NCBI GenBank assembly: GCA_036558645.1
Contig: DATBFG010000086.1
Location: 62,001 to 126,000 of the forward strand
Direction: 5' to 3'
Length of the DNA stretch: 64,000 nt
Source: DATBFG01 sp036558645
Lineage (GTDB): Bacteria > Acidobacteriota > Terriglobia > Terriglobales > Acidobacteriaceae
In this document: in pieces, positions 24,704 through 33,155 of the stretch
Layout: each line of letters begins with the position of its first letter
How positions within the stretch are numbered: position 1 is the stretch's first letter
The notes under the pieces: generated by a model
What the model was told of the DNA's origin: nothing
The model's database searches: none
The model's input: only the letters and a program-made list of their open reading frames with translations
Position numbers and translations under genes: made by a program

Positions 24704-25831
24704 TTAGTTCGAGTTGCTCGGCGCTTTGAATGCGGAAGGTGGATCAAGCGAGCAAGTCTTGAAAAATGCCTCGGGGCTTAAAGATCCATCCGCCAAAAGA
24801 CGAATATTATCGAGGCTGGCCGCGGCTACGCCTCCGCGGTTATCAAGAAAGATCACCACGACGCCAGCTACGGAGTTTTGCGAAGCGTGGGAAATCTCCT
24901 CATACCGCTGTACGAATACGCTCCTGACGAATTGGAGCTTATTCCCACTGAGATTCAGTCCCGATCCTTCCGGTCGAGCCCATATATAGAGCACATTCTT
25001 ACCCTTTAATGGGGTCCAGTCACCGGAGAAGTCGGAGGACGCCTCACGGATAACGGTGAACTCAGTTTTTTCGGGAGCACTGGCGTTCGCCGATGAGGCG
25101 GAAATCGTACCAAGTTTCACCTGCGAGCGCTTGATCCAACCAGTTTGTGAATCGTCTAGCGCGACGTGCAACCACGCGTTCTGTTGCTCTAGTACCTCAA
25201 ACTCATCCTTGGATTGCGCTCGCAGGAGTACTTTCGACGAAGGGACCGGCGCAGTTAAGACCGCCGTCTGACTTCTAGTGATCGAGGCGTATTCCTTTTC
25301 GGGCCTTGAGCCGGCAGCATTCTTCAGATTCTCCAGTTCAATTTGGAGCTGGGCGACTCTGTTTTTGGCATCCTCTTTTTGCGACAGTGCCTGCTGGATC
25401 TTTACTTGTAGCACGGATGGATCCGATGACTTGTTTTCGAGGTACTCGCTTAAGCGATCGAGAAGATCACTTTCTAATCTACCGTTTGACTCGAGACTCT
25501 GATATTTTCCAGTGCTGCCCGAAGGCTCAAACCACGCAGATACCTTTGCCTGAACCCGCACCTGTGTCTTGCCCGAGGCGGTCGAAGCGACTTCAATTTT
25601 GTACTCGTAGTATGGCCGTTGGTATTGCTCTGCCTGGACGCCATCCATGTTGATGAAGCCATCGAGGGACGGCAATCGGTTTCCGGTGTAAGCGCCGAGA
25701 TTCTGCAATGCCGCTTTTACCGGAGCTTCAGGGAAGGGATAGTCTCGCGATCTTGCTTCTCCTTGCGTCTGCGCAAGTGCAGTTGCACACAGCGCGAACA
25801 AAATGGAAGCCAGCCTCCCGCGGCGAGTCAC
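24704..25831 (-). CDS. Exported coiled-coil and SH3b-domain protein
   Basis: A 375-residue protein with a signal peptide (LASILFALCATALAQ). An N-terminal domain (about 30-120) is followed by a coiled coil (about 140-175, KEDAKNRVAQLQIELENLKN), a bacterial SH3-like domain (about 185-240, ending DDSQTGWIKRSQVKLG) and a C-terminal domain of unknown fold. It pairs with the upstream gene, which has the same coiled-coil plus SH3b order and overlaps it by 4 bp. Likely a periplasmic or envelope protein; SH3b domains often contact peptidoglycan. Confidence 0.72.
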   Translation of the reverse strand: MTRRGRLASILFALCATALAQTQGEARSRDYPFPEAPVKAALQNLGAYTGNRLPSLDGFINMDGVQAEQYQRPYYEYKIEVASTASGKTQVRVQAKVSAWFEPSGSTGKYQSLESNGRLESDLLDRLSEYLENKSSDPSVLQVKIQQALSQKEDAKNRVAQLQIELENLKNAAGSRPEKEYASITRSQTAVLTAPVPSSKVLLRAQSKDEFEVLEQQNAWLHVALDDSQTGWIKRSQVKLGTISASSANASAPEKTEFTVIREASSDFSGDWTPLKGKNVLYIWARPEGSGLNLSGNKLQFVRSVFVQRYEEISHASQNSVAGVVVIFLDNRGGVAAASLDNIRLLADGSLSPEAFFKTCSLDPPSAFKAPSNSN

Positions 25832-26736
25832 GGAATAACCTCGACCATTGCGCTGTAGATCCAGCCCTGCGCTCCGTTTGAAGTGATGACCTCGTACCAG
25901 TTCTGTGTTTTGCCAAGAATGGTGACCGCATCTCCTTGCGACAAGTGTTGAAGCGTGTTGGACTGATTGTAGGGCGAAGTCTTCAGGTCGGCCGTCGAGG
26001 TGCGAATGTGTCCGGAGCGGCCGGGTCGCAATTGCTGCAGCTCCTTTTCAAGTTCCTGTTGCTGGTCATTCAGGTCTTTGAGTTCAGCCACTTCCTTATC
26101 TAACGACGATTGCAGCCTGCTGATCTGTTCCTCCTGAACTGCTGTGGCGGCATCACGCTTTCGCTGCGCTTCCTTCTCCTCCGCATCCTTGATCCTCTCC
26201 GCAATCACCAGGTACTCGCCGTTTTCGGGAGTGCCATCTGACGGATGAATACTGCGGCGTGCGTCCGTCTGAAATACGGCATCAATACGAAGCCGAGTGC
26301 TCGATTTGCCGAGAGGCTGAACGACGTATCGCACTGCAACCGTGCCCACGTCGTTGCTGTCGTCGAAGTGCTCCGGAGAAAGCGTTTTTGGCCGGACCTT
26401 GAAGAGCACAGTTCCGCCCTCAGTCCAGTCCTTGAAAAGATTGGAACTTGTTGCCGGCGTGGCCCCATCCAGCTGGGATGTGTCGCGGTACTGGCTCGTT
26501 CCACGAACATATCCGTCAGCTACAACTTCCTTCACGATGGCGAGAACCTGATCGACAGGATGATCGATCTCGACTTCGAGTCCGTTCCCCCATTGTTGAT
26601 TCGTGCGTCCCTGCGCTAAAGGATGGAGGAGTACAAGTGTACAGATGAAGACCCGTATCGCGGCCCTTTGCAGGCTCGCAGTGACGCCTTCAGGCAGTTG
26701 GTTGGAGGAACGCTCGTTGTGCGCGGCGCATACCAC
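25828..26736 (-). CDS. Exported coiled-coil and SH3b-domain protein
   Basis: The 302-residue reading starts at GTG 26734-26736, four bp from the ctaB stop codon. A long n-region leads to a signal peptide (IRVFICTLVLLHPLAQG). A domain with IDHPVDQVLAIVKEVVADG follows, then a coiled coil (about 190-235, rich in Glu, Gln and Lys), then an SH3b domain ending NGAQGWIYSAMVEV. The layout repeats that of the next gene, suggesting paralogues or partners. A shorter start near residue 20 is possible but has no ATG. Confidence 0.68.
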   Translation of the reverse strand: MVCAAHNERSSNQLPEGVTASLQRAAIRVFICTLVLLHPLAQGRTNQQWGNGLEVEIDHPVDQVLAIVKEVVADGYVRGTSQYRDTSQLDGATPATSSNLFKDWTEGGTVLFKVRPKTLSPEHFDDSNDVGTVAVRYVVQPLGKSSTRLRIDAVFQTDARRSIHPSDGTPENGEYLVIAERIKDAEEKEAQRKRDAATAVQEEQISRLQSSLDKEVAELKDLNDQQQELEKELQQLRPGRSGHIRTSTADLKTSPYNQSNTLQHLSQGDAVTILGKTQNWYEVITSNGAQGWIYSAMVEVIP

Positions 26737-26740
26737 GGCT

Positions 26741-27640
26741 TCAGGGCTTGCTGATCACCAGAATAGCAAGAATCACTGGCAGGTAGATGACGGAAGCGTG
26801 AACCAGCCGGCTGGCGGCAAGTCGTGAACTGCTGCGAGCCAGCTTCATGCCGTAATAGAGAAAGAAGGTTCCGGCTGCGGCCATCGCCACTAGATACACG
26901 ATGCTTAATCCTGATCCGAAACCAGGAATCAACGTCGTGACGATAAGTGCAACGGTAAAAGCCAGGATCTCCCCTCGCGTGAAGTGGGAGTCGTGGTCAA
27001 AACGGGGAAGCATGCGGAATCCCGCACGCTCGTAGTCTTCGCGGTACATGAGCGCAATCGCCAGGAAGTGCGGGAATTGCCAGAGGAACAGATAGGCAAA
27101 CAGAAACCAGGCCTCACGGTTTAGATACCCCGCGGCCCCCGCCCATCCGATCAATGCAGGTGTCGCACCCGGAAATGCACCGAGCAGCGTGCACAATGCG
27201 GTCTTCCGCTTGAGCGGTGTGTAAATCAGCAGGTACGACAAGAGGGTTGAAACAGCCAAGATCGCGGTAAGCGTGTTTACGGCAAGCCAGAGATACACAC
27301 CCCCTGCGATACTCAGAGCCAATCCAAAGAGCAGCGCTTCCCGGGGAGAAACTCGGCCGGAGGGAAGCGGGCGGTTCGCTGTACGCCGCATATCGGAGTC
27401 GTACCGCCGCTCCATGAGTTGATTGAGAGTTGCTGTGCCGCTTGCCACCAGCAGCGTGCCGAGGACGCAGTGAAGCATCTGAAGCCAGTTCACAGCGTCG
27501 CGTGCGCCAAGGTAGTACGCCGCCGATGTGGTCATGATTACCAGAAGGTTAACTTCCGGTTTGGTCAGCGTACAGTAATCGCGGATCTTGCTGGGTGAGT
27601 TCCCAGCACTGGCAGCTTTGAGAGAATCCGTGGTCGGCAT
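26741..27640 (-). CDS. ctaB: Protohaem IX farnesyltransferase (haem O synthase)
   Basis: CtaB/CyoE farnesylates haem B to haem O, needed for the aa3-type oxidase encoded at 11.7-16.3 kb. From the ATG at 27638-27640 the product is 299 residues with about nine helices. The prenyl-diphosphate loop reads ATLNQLMERRYDSDMRRTAN, followed by RPLPSGR; the second loop is MYREDYERAGFRMLP. A longer reading from 28060 would add 140 unrelated residues overlapping the DUF2911 gene and is rejected. Confidence 0.95.
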   Translation of the reverse strand: MPTTDSLKAASAGNSPSKIRDYCTLTKPEVNLLVIMTTSAAYYLGARDAVNWLQMLHCVLGTLLVASGTATLNQLMERRYDSDMRRTANRPLPSGRVSPREALLFGLALSIAGGVYLWLAVNTLTAILAVSTLLSYLLIYTPLKRKTALCTLLGAFPGATPALIGWAGAAGYLNREAWFLFAYLFLWQFPHFLAIALMYREDYERAGFRMLPRFDHDSHFTRGEILAFTVALIVTTLIPGFGSGLSIVYLVAMAAAGTFFLYYGMKLARSSSRLAASRLVHASVIYLPVILAILVISKP

Positions 27641-27850
27641 TGGCCTCTTCGAGAATTTTAGGACAGCTGCTGTCGATTTTGAACCCGTGCCGCCCCACAT
27701 CGAAGCAGCAAACTGAAGTTTCAAAAAGCGATGGACGTAACAATAACACGAACATCCAACTTCGCAATACTCCACACCAAGTTGAATAGTGCTTCGAATG
27801 ACACGATGATTCTCCGCGGGGACGACCGCGTGGCTGTATGATCTCAGGTT

Positions 27851-27875
27851 AAGCCCGGCCAATGAGAGGTCGGGC
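27851..27875 (-). terminator. Hairpin after the DUF2911 gene
   Basis: On the minus strand, right after the stop codon of the DUF2911 gene, GCCCGACC and GGCCGGGC form an 8-bp stem with one mismatch around TCTCATT. Only a weak TTAACC tail follows, so it may be an attenuator rather than a full terminator. The 235-bp gap to ctaB shows nothing else clear. Confidence 0.4.
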
Positions 27876-28388
27876 CTACTTTTCGTCAAACTCCATACTG
27901 TCGGCACGGATCTTCCCAAAATCCAAACGCATCTCGCAACGCTTTGGAGCGATATGGCCGAGGTAGACGGAGAACGTTTTTTCAAGTTGAGGCAACTTGC
28001 CCGTCGGCATCGGTACCCTGACGATGTCTTGCTTTTCGTCGTAAGGGGTACCTGCAACAACGTTGCGATTGATGATTAACGTCCAGTTATCTTTGCCGGG
28101 TATGACGAACATGTTATAAGCGCCGATCGGCAATTCAGCATTCCCGACGCGCAACGTGGTCTCGGTGAACAAGCTCATGGGTCCATCGCCAGGAGACCAG
28201 ACTTTGCCCTGGGCCGGTTCCTTCTTGGGATCGTACGCTACGCGGTTGTAGCGTACGGTAAGCTCCTTGCCATCAACAAAAGTGCAGACAGCGACGCCCT
28301 GTTCGACCTCAGATCCATCCTGGGCCAATGACATTGCTGGAAAAATGAATCCGCCGAGCAGTACGACACCTATCGCCAGCCAGTGCAT
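27876..28388 (-). CDS. Exported DUF2911-family protein
   Basis: From the ATG at 28386-28388 the product is about 170 residues, with signal peptide MHWLAIGVVLLGGFIFPAMS. The DUF2911 core has VRYNRVAYDPKKE, LRVGNAELPIGAYNMFVIPG and WTLIINRNVVAGTPYDEKQD. The family is common in Bacteroidota and Acidobacteriota, is exported and has no known function. A start 24 codons upstream gives no better N-terminus. Confidence 0.8.
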   Translation of the reverse strand: MHWLAIGVVLLGGFIFPAMSLAQDGSEVEQGVAVCTFVDGKELTVRYNRVAYDPKKEPAQGKVWSPGDGPMSLFTETTLRVGNAELPIGAYNMFVIPGKDNWTLIINRNVVAGTPYDEKQDIVRVPMPTGKLPQLEKTFSVYLGHIAPKRCEMRLDFGKIRADSMEFDEK

Positions 28389-28789
28389 GACTCTGTTCTC
28401 CGGACACTGAGTTTGTAGCAAACACTCACACAACTCTGGCAACCGCATGTCGCGCAACATTCTAGCGTATGCGCCTAATGTTGAAAGGTTATTGTTTGGG
28501 CTCCAACTACGGGGCCTTCCCGTTCATCCATCCGGATGCCTGTTCCTTCTACTCTCCTTTTATCTACACCATAAATTGGTCAATCCGGGAGGGTAAATTC
28601 GACCCCTGGCCGCAAATCCTCCCCACAAAGTGCCATTTTGCGTGGGAGGGAGTTCTATGACTCGGGGTAACCTTCTCTTATTTTCGTGCGTCCAATCATT
28701 TAGGCGAATCCTAGGAATCACTGTCTGACAGCGGGGGTATAATCGCGATAAGGGGCCCCCGGCTCAGGTGAGTAGGGGGAAATATTGTT
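28389..28789. other. Divergent intergenic region with one likely -10 element
   Basis: About 400 bp between the DUF2911 gene and the M48 protease gene. TATAAT at 28738-28743 (plus) is about 46 bp upstream of the protease ATG; no good -35 is seen. A 63-codon frame at 28469-28660 lacks a ribosome binding site and family resemblance and is not called. The strand-symmetric GGGGCCCCCGG at about 28753 is short. Confidence 0.4.
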
Positions 28790-29968
28790 ATGAAGTTGCT
28801 TTCCACCGCGGTCGTTCTCCTCGCGCTCTCTTGCGGTACGCCGTGGGCATATTCACAGGCGCCGGTGCCCAACACGCAGGCTCCCGTACCCACTACAACG
28901 GACCCAGGTGAAAGCGCGCCGCCTACTACTGATCCGGGCGTAAAACCCGATTCGCCCGACACGGCGACCCAGCCGCAACAAGACAAGAGCTCACAGCCAC
29001 CTACCGTGCAGCCGGCTGATCCCGACAAAGTGAAGCACGACGGCAGTAAGGCCGACGTTGACGCGATAGGGAATCGCAAAGTCGGCGGACGCGGGATGGG
29101 CAACTGGTACTCGCTGGAAGGCGAGATCCGCATGGGCAAAGAGTACGCCCAGCAGGTCGAAGCCAGCGTCAAGCTGATTCAGGATCCAGTCGTCAACGAA
29201 TACGTAAACCGCATCGGCCAGAATCTTGTGCGCAATTCCGATGCCCAGGTTCCGTTCACCATTAAGGTTGTGGACGCTGACGATATCAACGCTTTTGCCT
29301 TGCCCGGCGGATTCTTCTACGTGAACTCGGGGTTGATCCTGGCTGCCGACGAAGAGGCGGAACTTGCTGGAGTGATGGCGCATGAGATCGCTCACGTCGC
29401 GGCCCGTCACGCAACGCGTCAGATGACACGCTCGCAGTGGGCGAACATCGGGACCATTCCGCTGATCTTCATGGGCGGCGGCATCGGGTACGCTGTCCGC
29501 TCGGCTGCAGGCATCGGTTTGCCGATGACGTTCCTGACGTTCCAGCGCGGATTTGAAGCTGAGGCCGATTACCTCGGACTGCAGTACATGTACAAGACCG
29601 GATACGATCCGCAAGCCTTCATCAGCTTCTTTGAAAAAGTCCAGGCACAGGAGAAGAAGAAGCCTGGCACTTTAGCCAAGGCTTTTGCGACGCATCCTCA
29701 AACCCCGGATCGCATTAGCAAGTCGCAGGAGGAGATTGCAACAATCCTCCCCGCGCGGCCTCAATACCTGGTGACGACCTCGGAGTTTGACGACGTAAAG
29801 GCGCGGCTCGCGGCAATCGAAAATCGGCGGAAGATTGTCGATGAAAAGGACGCCTCCAAGCCCAGCTTGCGACGTACCTCTTCGACGGACAACACCAGCA
29901 AGGACGACAAAGGTACGTCGGATGACGATCATCCCACGCTCAAGCGGCGTCCGGATGACAACAACTAA
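28790..29968 (+). CDS. Exported M48-family zinc metalloprotease
   Basis: A 392-residue protein with a signal peptide (TAVVLLALSCGTPWAYSQ), a Pro/Thr-rich linker of about 55 residues and an M48 peptidase domain. The zinc site is HEIAHVAARH, with the third ligand in FEAEADYLGLQYM. The typical loop FALPGGFFYVNSGLIL is present. It resembles the BepA/YfgC and LoiP group, which handles outer-membrane protein quality. A charged, low-complexity C-terminal tail (TSSTDNTSKDDKGTSDDD) follows. A strong terminator ends the unit 25 bp after the stop. Confidence 0.93.
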   Translation: MKLLSTAVVLLALSCGTPWAYSQAPVPNTQAPVPTTTDPGESAPPTTDPGVKPDSPDTATQPQQDKSSQPPTVQPADPDKVKHDGSKADVDAIGNRKVGGRGMGNWYSLEGEIRMGKEYAQQVEASVKLIQDPVVNEYVNRIGQNLVRNSDAQVPFTIKVVDADDINAFALPGGFFYVNSGLILAADEEAELAGVMAHEIAHVAARHATRQMTRSQWANIGTIPLIFMGGGIGYAVRSAAGIGLPMTFLTFQRGFEAEADYLGLQYMYKTGYDPQAFISFFEKVQAQEKKKPGTLAKAFATHPQTPDRISKSQEEIATILPARPQYLVTTSEFDDVKARLAAIENRRKIVDEKDASKPSLRRTSSTDNTSKDDKGTSDDDHPTLKRRPDDNN

Positions 29969-29992
29969 GACCCTTTTTTGCGCAAATGTCTG

Positions 29993-30023
29993 ACCGGCGG
30001 CTTCGTGCCGCCGGTTCGTTTTT
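29993..30023 (+). terminator. Rho-independent terminator of the M48 protease gene
   Basis: A perfect 9-bp stem ACCGGCGGC/GCCGCCGGT with a TTCGT loop, followed after TCG by TTTTT. It lies 25 bp after the protease stop. Confidence 0.85.
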
Positions 30024-30131
30024 GGGCAGGAAACCGGCTCGACGTCTCGACTTCGATGCCCCTCGAAACTTGCATTGTCCCGCCTCATTGGTTAGGCTCT
30101 TGGAACACTCGACCAGTTCCGGAGGCACGAA

Positions 30132-30485
30132 ATGGACCTGAAAATCGCAACGCGGGAGACGGATGGTGTCACTGTTGTCTCCTGCAGCGGGCGCATCGTT
30201 TTTGGCGATGAAGCCAACCTTCTACGGGACACGCTCAAGCGGCTCTTGGGCTCGACGCGCCAGGTTCTCCTCAACCTCTCGGGAGTGAGCTATATCGATA
30301 GCGGCGGGCTTGGGACCCTCGTGGGTGCCTACTCGTCCGCGCGTAACGGCGGAGCCGATATCAAGCTCACGGGGCTTGGCCAGAAACTTCGCGATGTGTT
30401 GCAGGTGACCAAGCTAGTAACGGTCTTCGAGGTTTACGAGAACGAACAACAGGCAATTGCAGCCTTCCGGCGAGGCGCCGCGTAG
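30132..30485 (+). CDS. STAS-domain anti-sigma-factor antagonist (SpoIIAA-like)
   Basis: A 117-residue STAS protein: VVSCSGRIVFGDEANLLRDT, then the phosphorylatable-serine motif VSYIDSGGLGTLVGAY and LRDVLQVTKLVTVFEVYEN. Such antagonists bind anti-sigma kinases and are dephosphorylated by SpoIIE/RsbU-type phosphatases, one of which is encoded next (30707). A GGAGGCACGAA ribosome binding site precedes the ATG. No kinase gene of the RsbW type is in the window. Confidence 0.93.
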   Translation: MDLKIATRETDGVTVVSCSGRIVFGDEANLLRDTLKRLLGSTRQVLLNLSGVSYIDSGGLGTLVGAYSSARNGGADIKLTGLGQKLRDVLQVTKLVTVFEVYENEQQAIAAFRRGAA

Positions 30486-30706
30486 CATATAGATTCGATG
30501 TTCGCGCAGAGCGTTCGTCACGAGACTGTTTTTCAAACGCTCGTCCCGTCTCGCGGTGAGCTGTGCTGGCCATGGTGGCTGACGCGTTTTTCGAGGAGGG
30601 CTGGACAAAAAACCTCGCCACCCCCTTCCCGCAAGCCTTCGATCCTGTCATTATTCTTCTTCATCCTTCTTCGTTATTAAATAAAAGGAGCCGGGCGTCA
30701 GCGTAG

Positions 30707-32386
30707 ATGTCCTTTCAAACCATTACAGGCAGCACTTCAGAATCAGGTTCAGGGATCTTTCCTGTGCTGATCTTTGTACAGGGGAACGAGCAGCGCAATA
30801 TCCCGCTCAATCACACTCCATTCTCCGTGGGCCGAAAAGTAGACAAAGACCTGGTCATCGCGGATCCTCGAGTGTCGCGTGACCATGCCCTCATCACTTC
30901 GGAGAATGGACAGTTTTTTGTCATCGATCAGAGCAGCAAACACGGCACGTACGTAAACGGGGAGAGGGTGCAGCGGCGGACGCTGGAACCGAACGACCGG
31001 CTCGAGTTCGGTGTTCGTGATGTTGCCTATGTCATTTTTAATCCTCATCAACAGAGCTCCAATACTGCGCGTGAATTCCTGAGCCAGATTTCGGGCATAC
31101 ACATCTCTACCGAGGCGACAGACCTGGAGAAATTAACGCTCTTTCTCGAGGCGGCACGCAAGCTGAATACGATCGGAGTGCTGGATGAAATTCTCGTCAC
31201 CTTGCTTGATGCAACCTTGCGCCTGACGCGCGCGGAACGGGGATACGTATTCCTGAAGAGTGAGGATGGTACTCTTCGCCTGGCCGCAGGCAGGAATTCG
31301 AAGGGCGAACCGCTGCTTGATGACAAGACCATTTCCCACTCGATTCTCGATGAGACGATGGCGGGCAATTCCGAGCTTGCCATTACTGACACGAGCCGTT
31401 CCCTGGATCTGGCGGGGCGCCAGAGCATCGTCGCCTACGATTTGCGTACCGTGATTTGCATTCCGTTGCGCAAGCCACAGGTGCAGACTAAGCGCGATAT
31501 CGAGGATGAGGGCGTTGAGGAGACCACTGCGGAAGTCATGGGGGCTCTTTATGTCGACTCGCGTTTTGCATCGCGAGACATTTCGAGCGTAAGCAATGAC
31601 ATCTTGCGCGCCATTGCGCACGAGGCCGCGTCCCTCATCGAAAACGCGCGTCTGGTGCTAACGGAAGAATCGGCTCGGCGCTATCAACAGGAGTTAGGTA
31701 TCGCTGCGTCCATTCAACAGCGGCTCATGGCCGTGACCATTCCAGAGGTTCCGTTCGCACGCCTTGCAGGAAAGAGTCTTTCCTGCAAGGAAATCGGTGG
31801 CGACTTCTTCGATGCGGTCAACACCGAGGATGGACTGCACGTCGTTTTGGCGGACGTGAGTGGAAAAGGAGTGTCGGCAGCTCTGCTGGCTTCGATCCTG
31901 CAGGGAATGATTTATTCGCAGCTCATTGCGCGCACACCGTTGACGGAAATTGTCGCTTCCGTGAACCGGTTCTTTACTCAAAAACACCTCGGCGAAAAAT
32001 ATGCCACGGTGATCATCGCGCGCATCAGCCGCGATGGCGAACTGGAATACGTGAACTGTGGACACATTCCGCCATTGCTTGTTTGCAACAAGGAAGTAAT
32101 TCGTCCTGCACACGGGAATCTTCCCGTGGGCCTGTTGAAGGATGCGGTATATGAAAGCGATCACTGCAGCCTGCACTCGGGTGATCGCATGGTGCTGGTC
32201 ACTGACGGTGTCACAGAGGCGGAAAACGCGGAGGGAGAATTCTTTGATAACGAACGCCTTGAAGCAGTGGCTGCCCGCAACGGGAACCTTGAGGATATCT
32301 TCCAGTCAGTCTCAACGTTTTGCGCTGGTACACCGCTCAACGACGATTGCACAGTGGTCGAATTGCTCTACTCCGGTCAGCCTTAA
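30707..32386 (+). CDS. FHA-GAF-SpoIIE (RsbU-like) phosphatase
   Basis: A 559-residue signalling protein. Residues about 30-110 are an FHA domain (FSVGRKVDKDLVI, RVSRDHALI, SKHGTYVNG), which reads phosphothreonine. Residues about 145-310 are a GAF sensor domain, then a short coiled coil (about 318-340). From ~345 there is a PP2C/SpoIIE phosphatase with GGDFFDAV, VLADVSGKGVSAALLAS, LVTDGVTEAEN and DDCTVVEL, giving the Asp metal ligands. The likely substrate is the neighbouring STAS protein. A possible RBS is AAAAGGAGCC, although it lies some 17 bp before the ATG. Confidence 0.93.
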   Translation: MSFQTITGSTSESGSGIFPVLIFVQGNEQRNIPLNHTPFSVGRKVDKDLVIADPRVSRDHALITSENGQFFVIDQSSKHGTYVNGERVQRRTLEPNDRLEFGVRDVAYVIFNPHQQSSNTAREFLSQISGIHISTEATDLEKLTLFLEAARKLNTIGVLDEILVTLLDATLRLTRAERGYVFLKSEDGTLRLAAGRNSKGEPLLDDKTISHSILDETMAGNSELAITDTSRSLDLAGRQSIVAYDLRTVICIPLRKPQVQTKRDIEDEGVEETTAEVMGALYVDSRFASRDISSVSNDILRAIAHEAASLIENARLVLTEESARRYQQELGIAASIQQRLMAVTIPEVPFARLAGKSLSCKEIGGDFFDAVNTEDGLHVVLADVSGKGVSAALLASILQGMIYSQLIARTPLTEIVASVNRFFTQKHLGEKYATVIIARISRDGELEYVNCGHIPPLLVCNKEVIRPAHGNLPVGLLKDAVYESDHCSLHSGDRMVLVTDGVTEAENAEGEFFDNERLEAVAARNGNLEDIFQSVSTFCAGTPLNDDCTVVELLYSGQP

Positions 32387-32587
32387 AAGAACAACAACAA
32401 GGCTTCGCATCCCTTAAGAAAACGTGCGTCGACGTACAGTGTGTGCCGTACGAAGAATTTGCCCGTCTGGCAACACGCAGCCTCATCCAACTTCTTGATT
32501 TTGCCGCTAAGCTTAAGAAAAACGCCGATGGCATTGAATTTGCTTTATGTCCACTCGGTCCCCAACCAGGAGGACTGAAAGAATGCG

Positions 32588-32752
32588 ATGGATAATCGAA
32601 CGTGGCAGGAACTTTGTCAGGCAATCATGCAGGAACAGGATCCAATACGTCTCATGGATCTGGTCCACCTGTTAAATCGCGCGCTGGAGGATCGTGAACG
32701 GCACCTTCGCGCAACCGGGGGTCTTCCTAATCCGAGCCCAAACGAACAATGA
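32588..32752 (+). CDS. Small acidic protein, 54 residues
   Basis: This short frame starts at ATG 32588 behind a good AGGAGG (32568-32573) and ends at TGA 32750. It begins MDNRTWQELCQAIMQEQD and continues with PIRLMDLVHLLNRALEDRER, an amphipathic helical pattern. Its place, 200 bp after the FHA-GAF-SpoIIE gene and before the PP2C gene, suggests a role with them, though it may be independent. I recall similar short proteins in Acidobacteriota only vaguely, so the family is not named. Confidence 0.6.
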   Translation: MDNRTWQELCQAIMQEQDPIRLMDLVHLLNRALEDRERHLRATGGLPNPSPNEQ

Positions 32753-33155
32753 CGGGTCATTGGCCATGCCAGACGCCGGCCGCTGTGAGCCGGCCGCCTT
32801 CAACGCGGGTTCCCGGCACAGTACGCTCTCCGCAAAAAAGAGATTAGACAATCAAAAACGCCAATTTGTAATTTTCTGTAAAGGTGATTATTCGTTGTGC
32901 CCGATGTCGCAGGTGGCAACGAGATCATGAAAACGCTTCTCCCGTAAAAGTTGGGTATAATCACACAATCGTAGTCGCGAGTCTTGCTCGGAATTACCCG
33001 GGGTTCCGCAGCTTCCGCCGGTGTCAGTTCACGGTGATTCAGCATCTTCCTACGTTTCTGTTTACATTTTGTCTGATGGTGCGTGAGTGAGTAAGAAAAT
33101 GCCTGGAAGGCTGAGATACGAAGCTTAAGCTCATGATGAAAGGTTTCACATCGTA
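32753..33155. other. Intergenic region before the PP2C phosphatase gene
   Basis: About 400 bp. A 6-bp stem GCCGGC-N8-GCCGGC near 32780-32805 lies after the small gene but lacks a T-run. A TATAAT at 32956-32961 preceded by TTGGG is the likely promoter -10 for the phosphatase gene about 195 bp downstream; no clear -35. The remaining leader is unremarkable. Confidence 0.35.
32956..32961 (+). promoter_or_regulatory. Predicted -10 element upstream of the PP2C gene
   Basis: A perfect TATAAT. No convincing -35 hexamer lies 16-18 bp upstream. A transcript from here would have a 5' leader of about 190 nt. Confidence 0.35.

Noticed and set aside
27641..28060. N-terminal extension of heme O synthase
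   Set aside because: It would overlap the DUF2911 gene, has no similarity to CtaB, and the ATG at 27640 gives the normal length.
28469..28660. A 63-codon plus-strand frame in the gap before the M48 protease gene
   Set aside because: No ribosome binding site, no family resemblance, and unusual composition.
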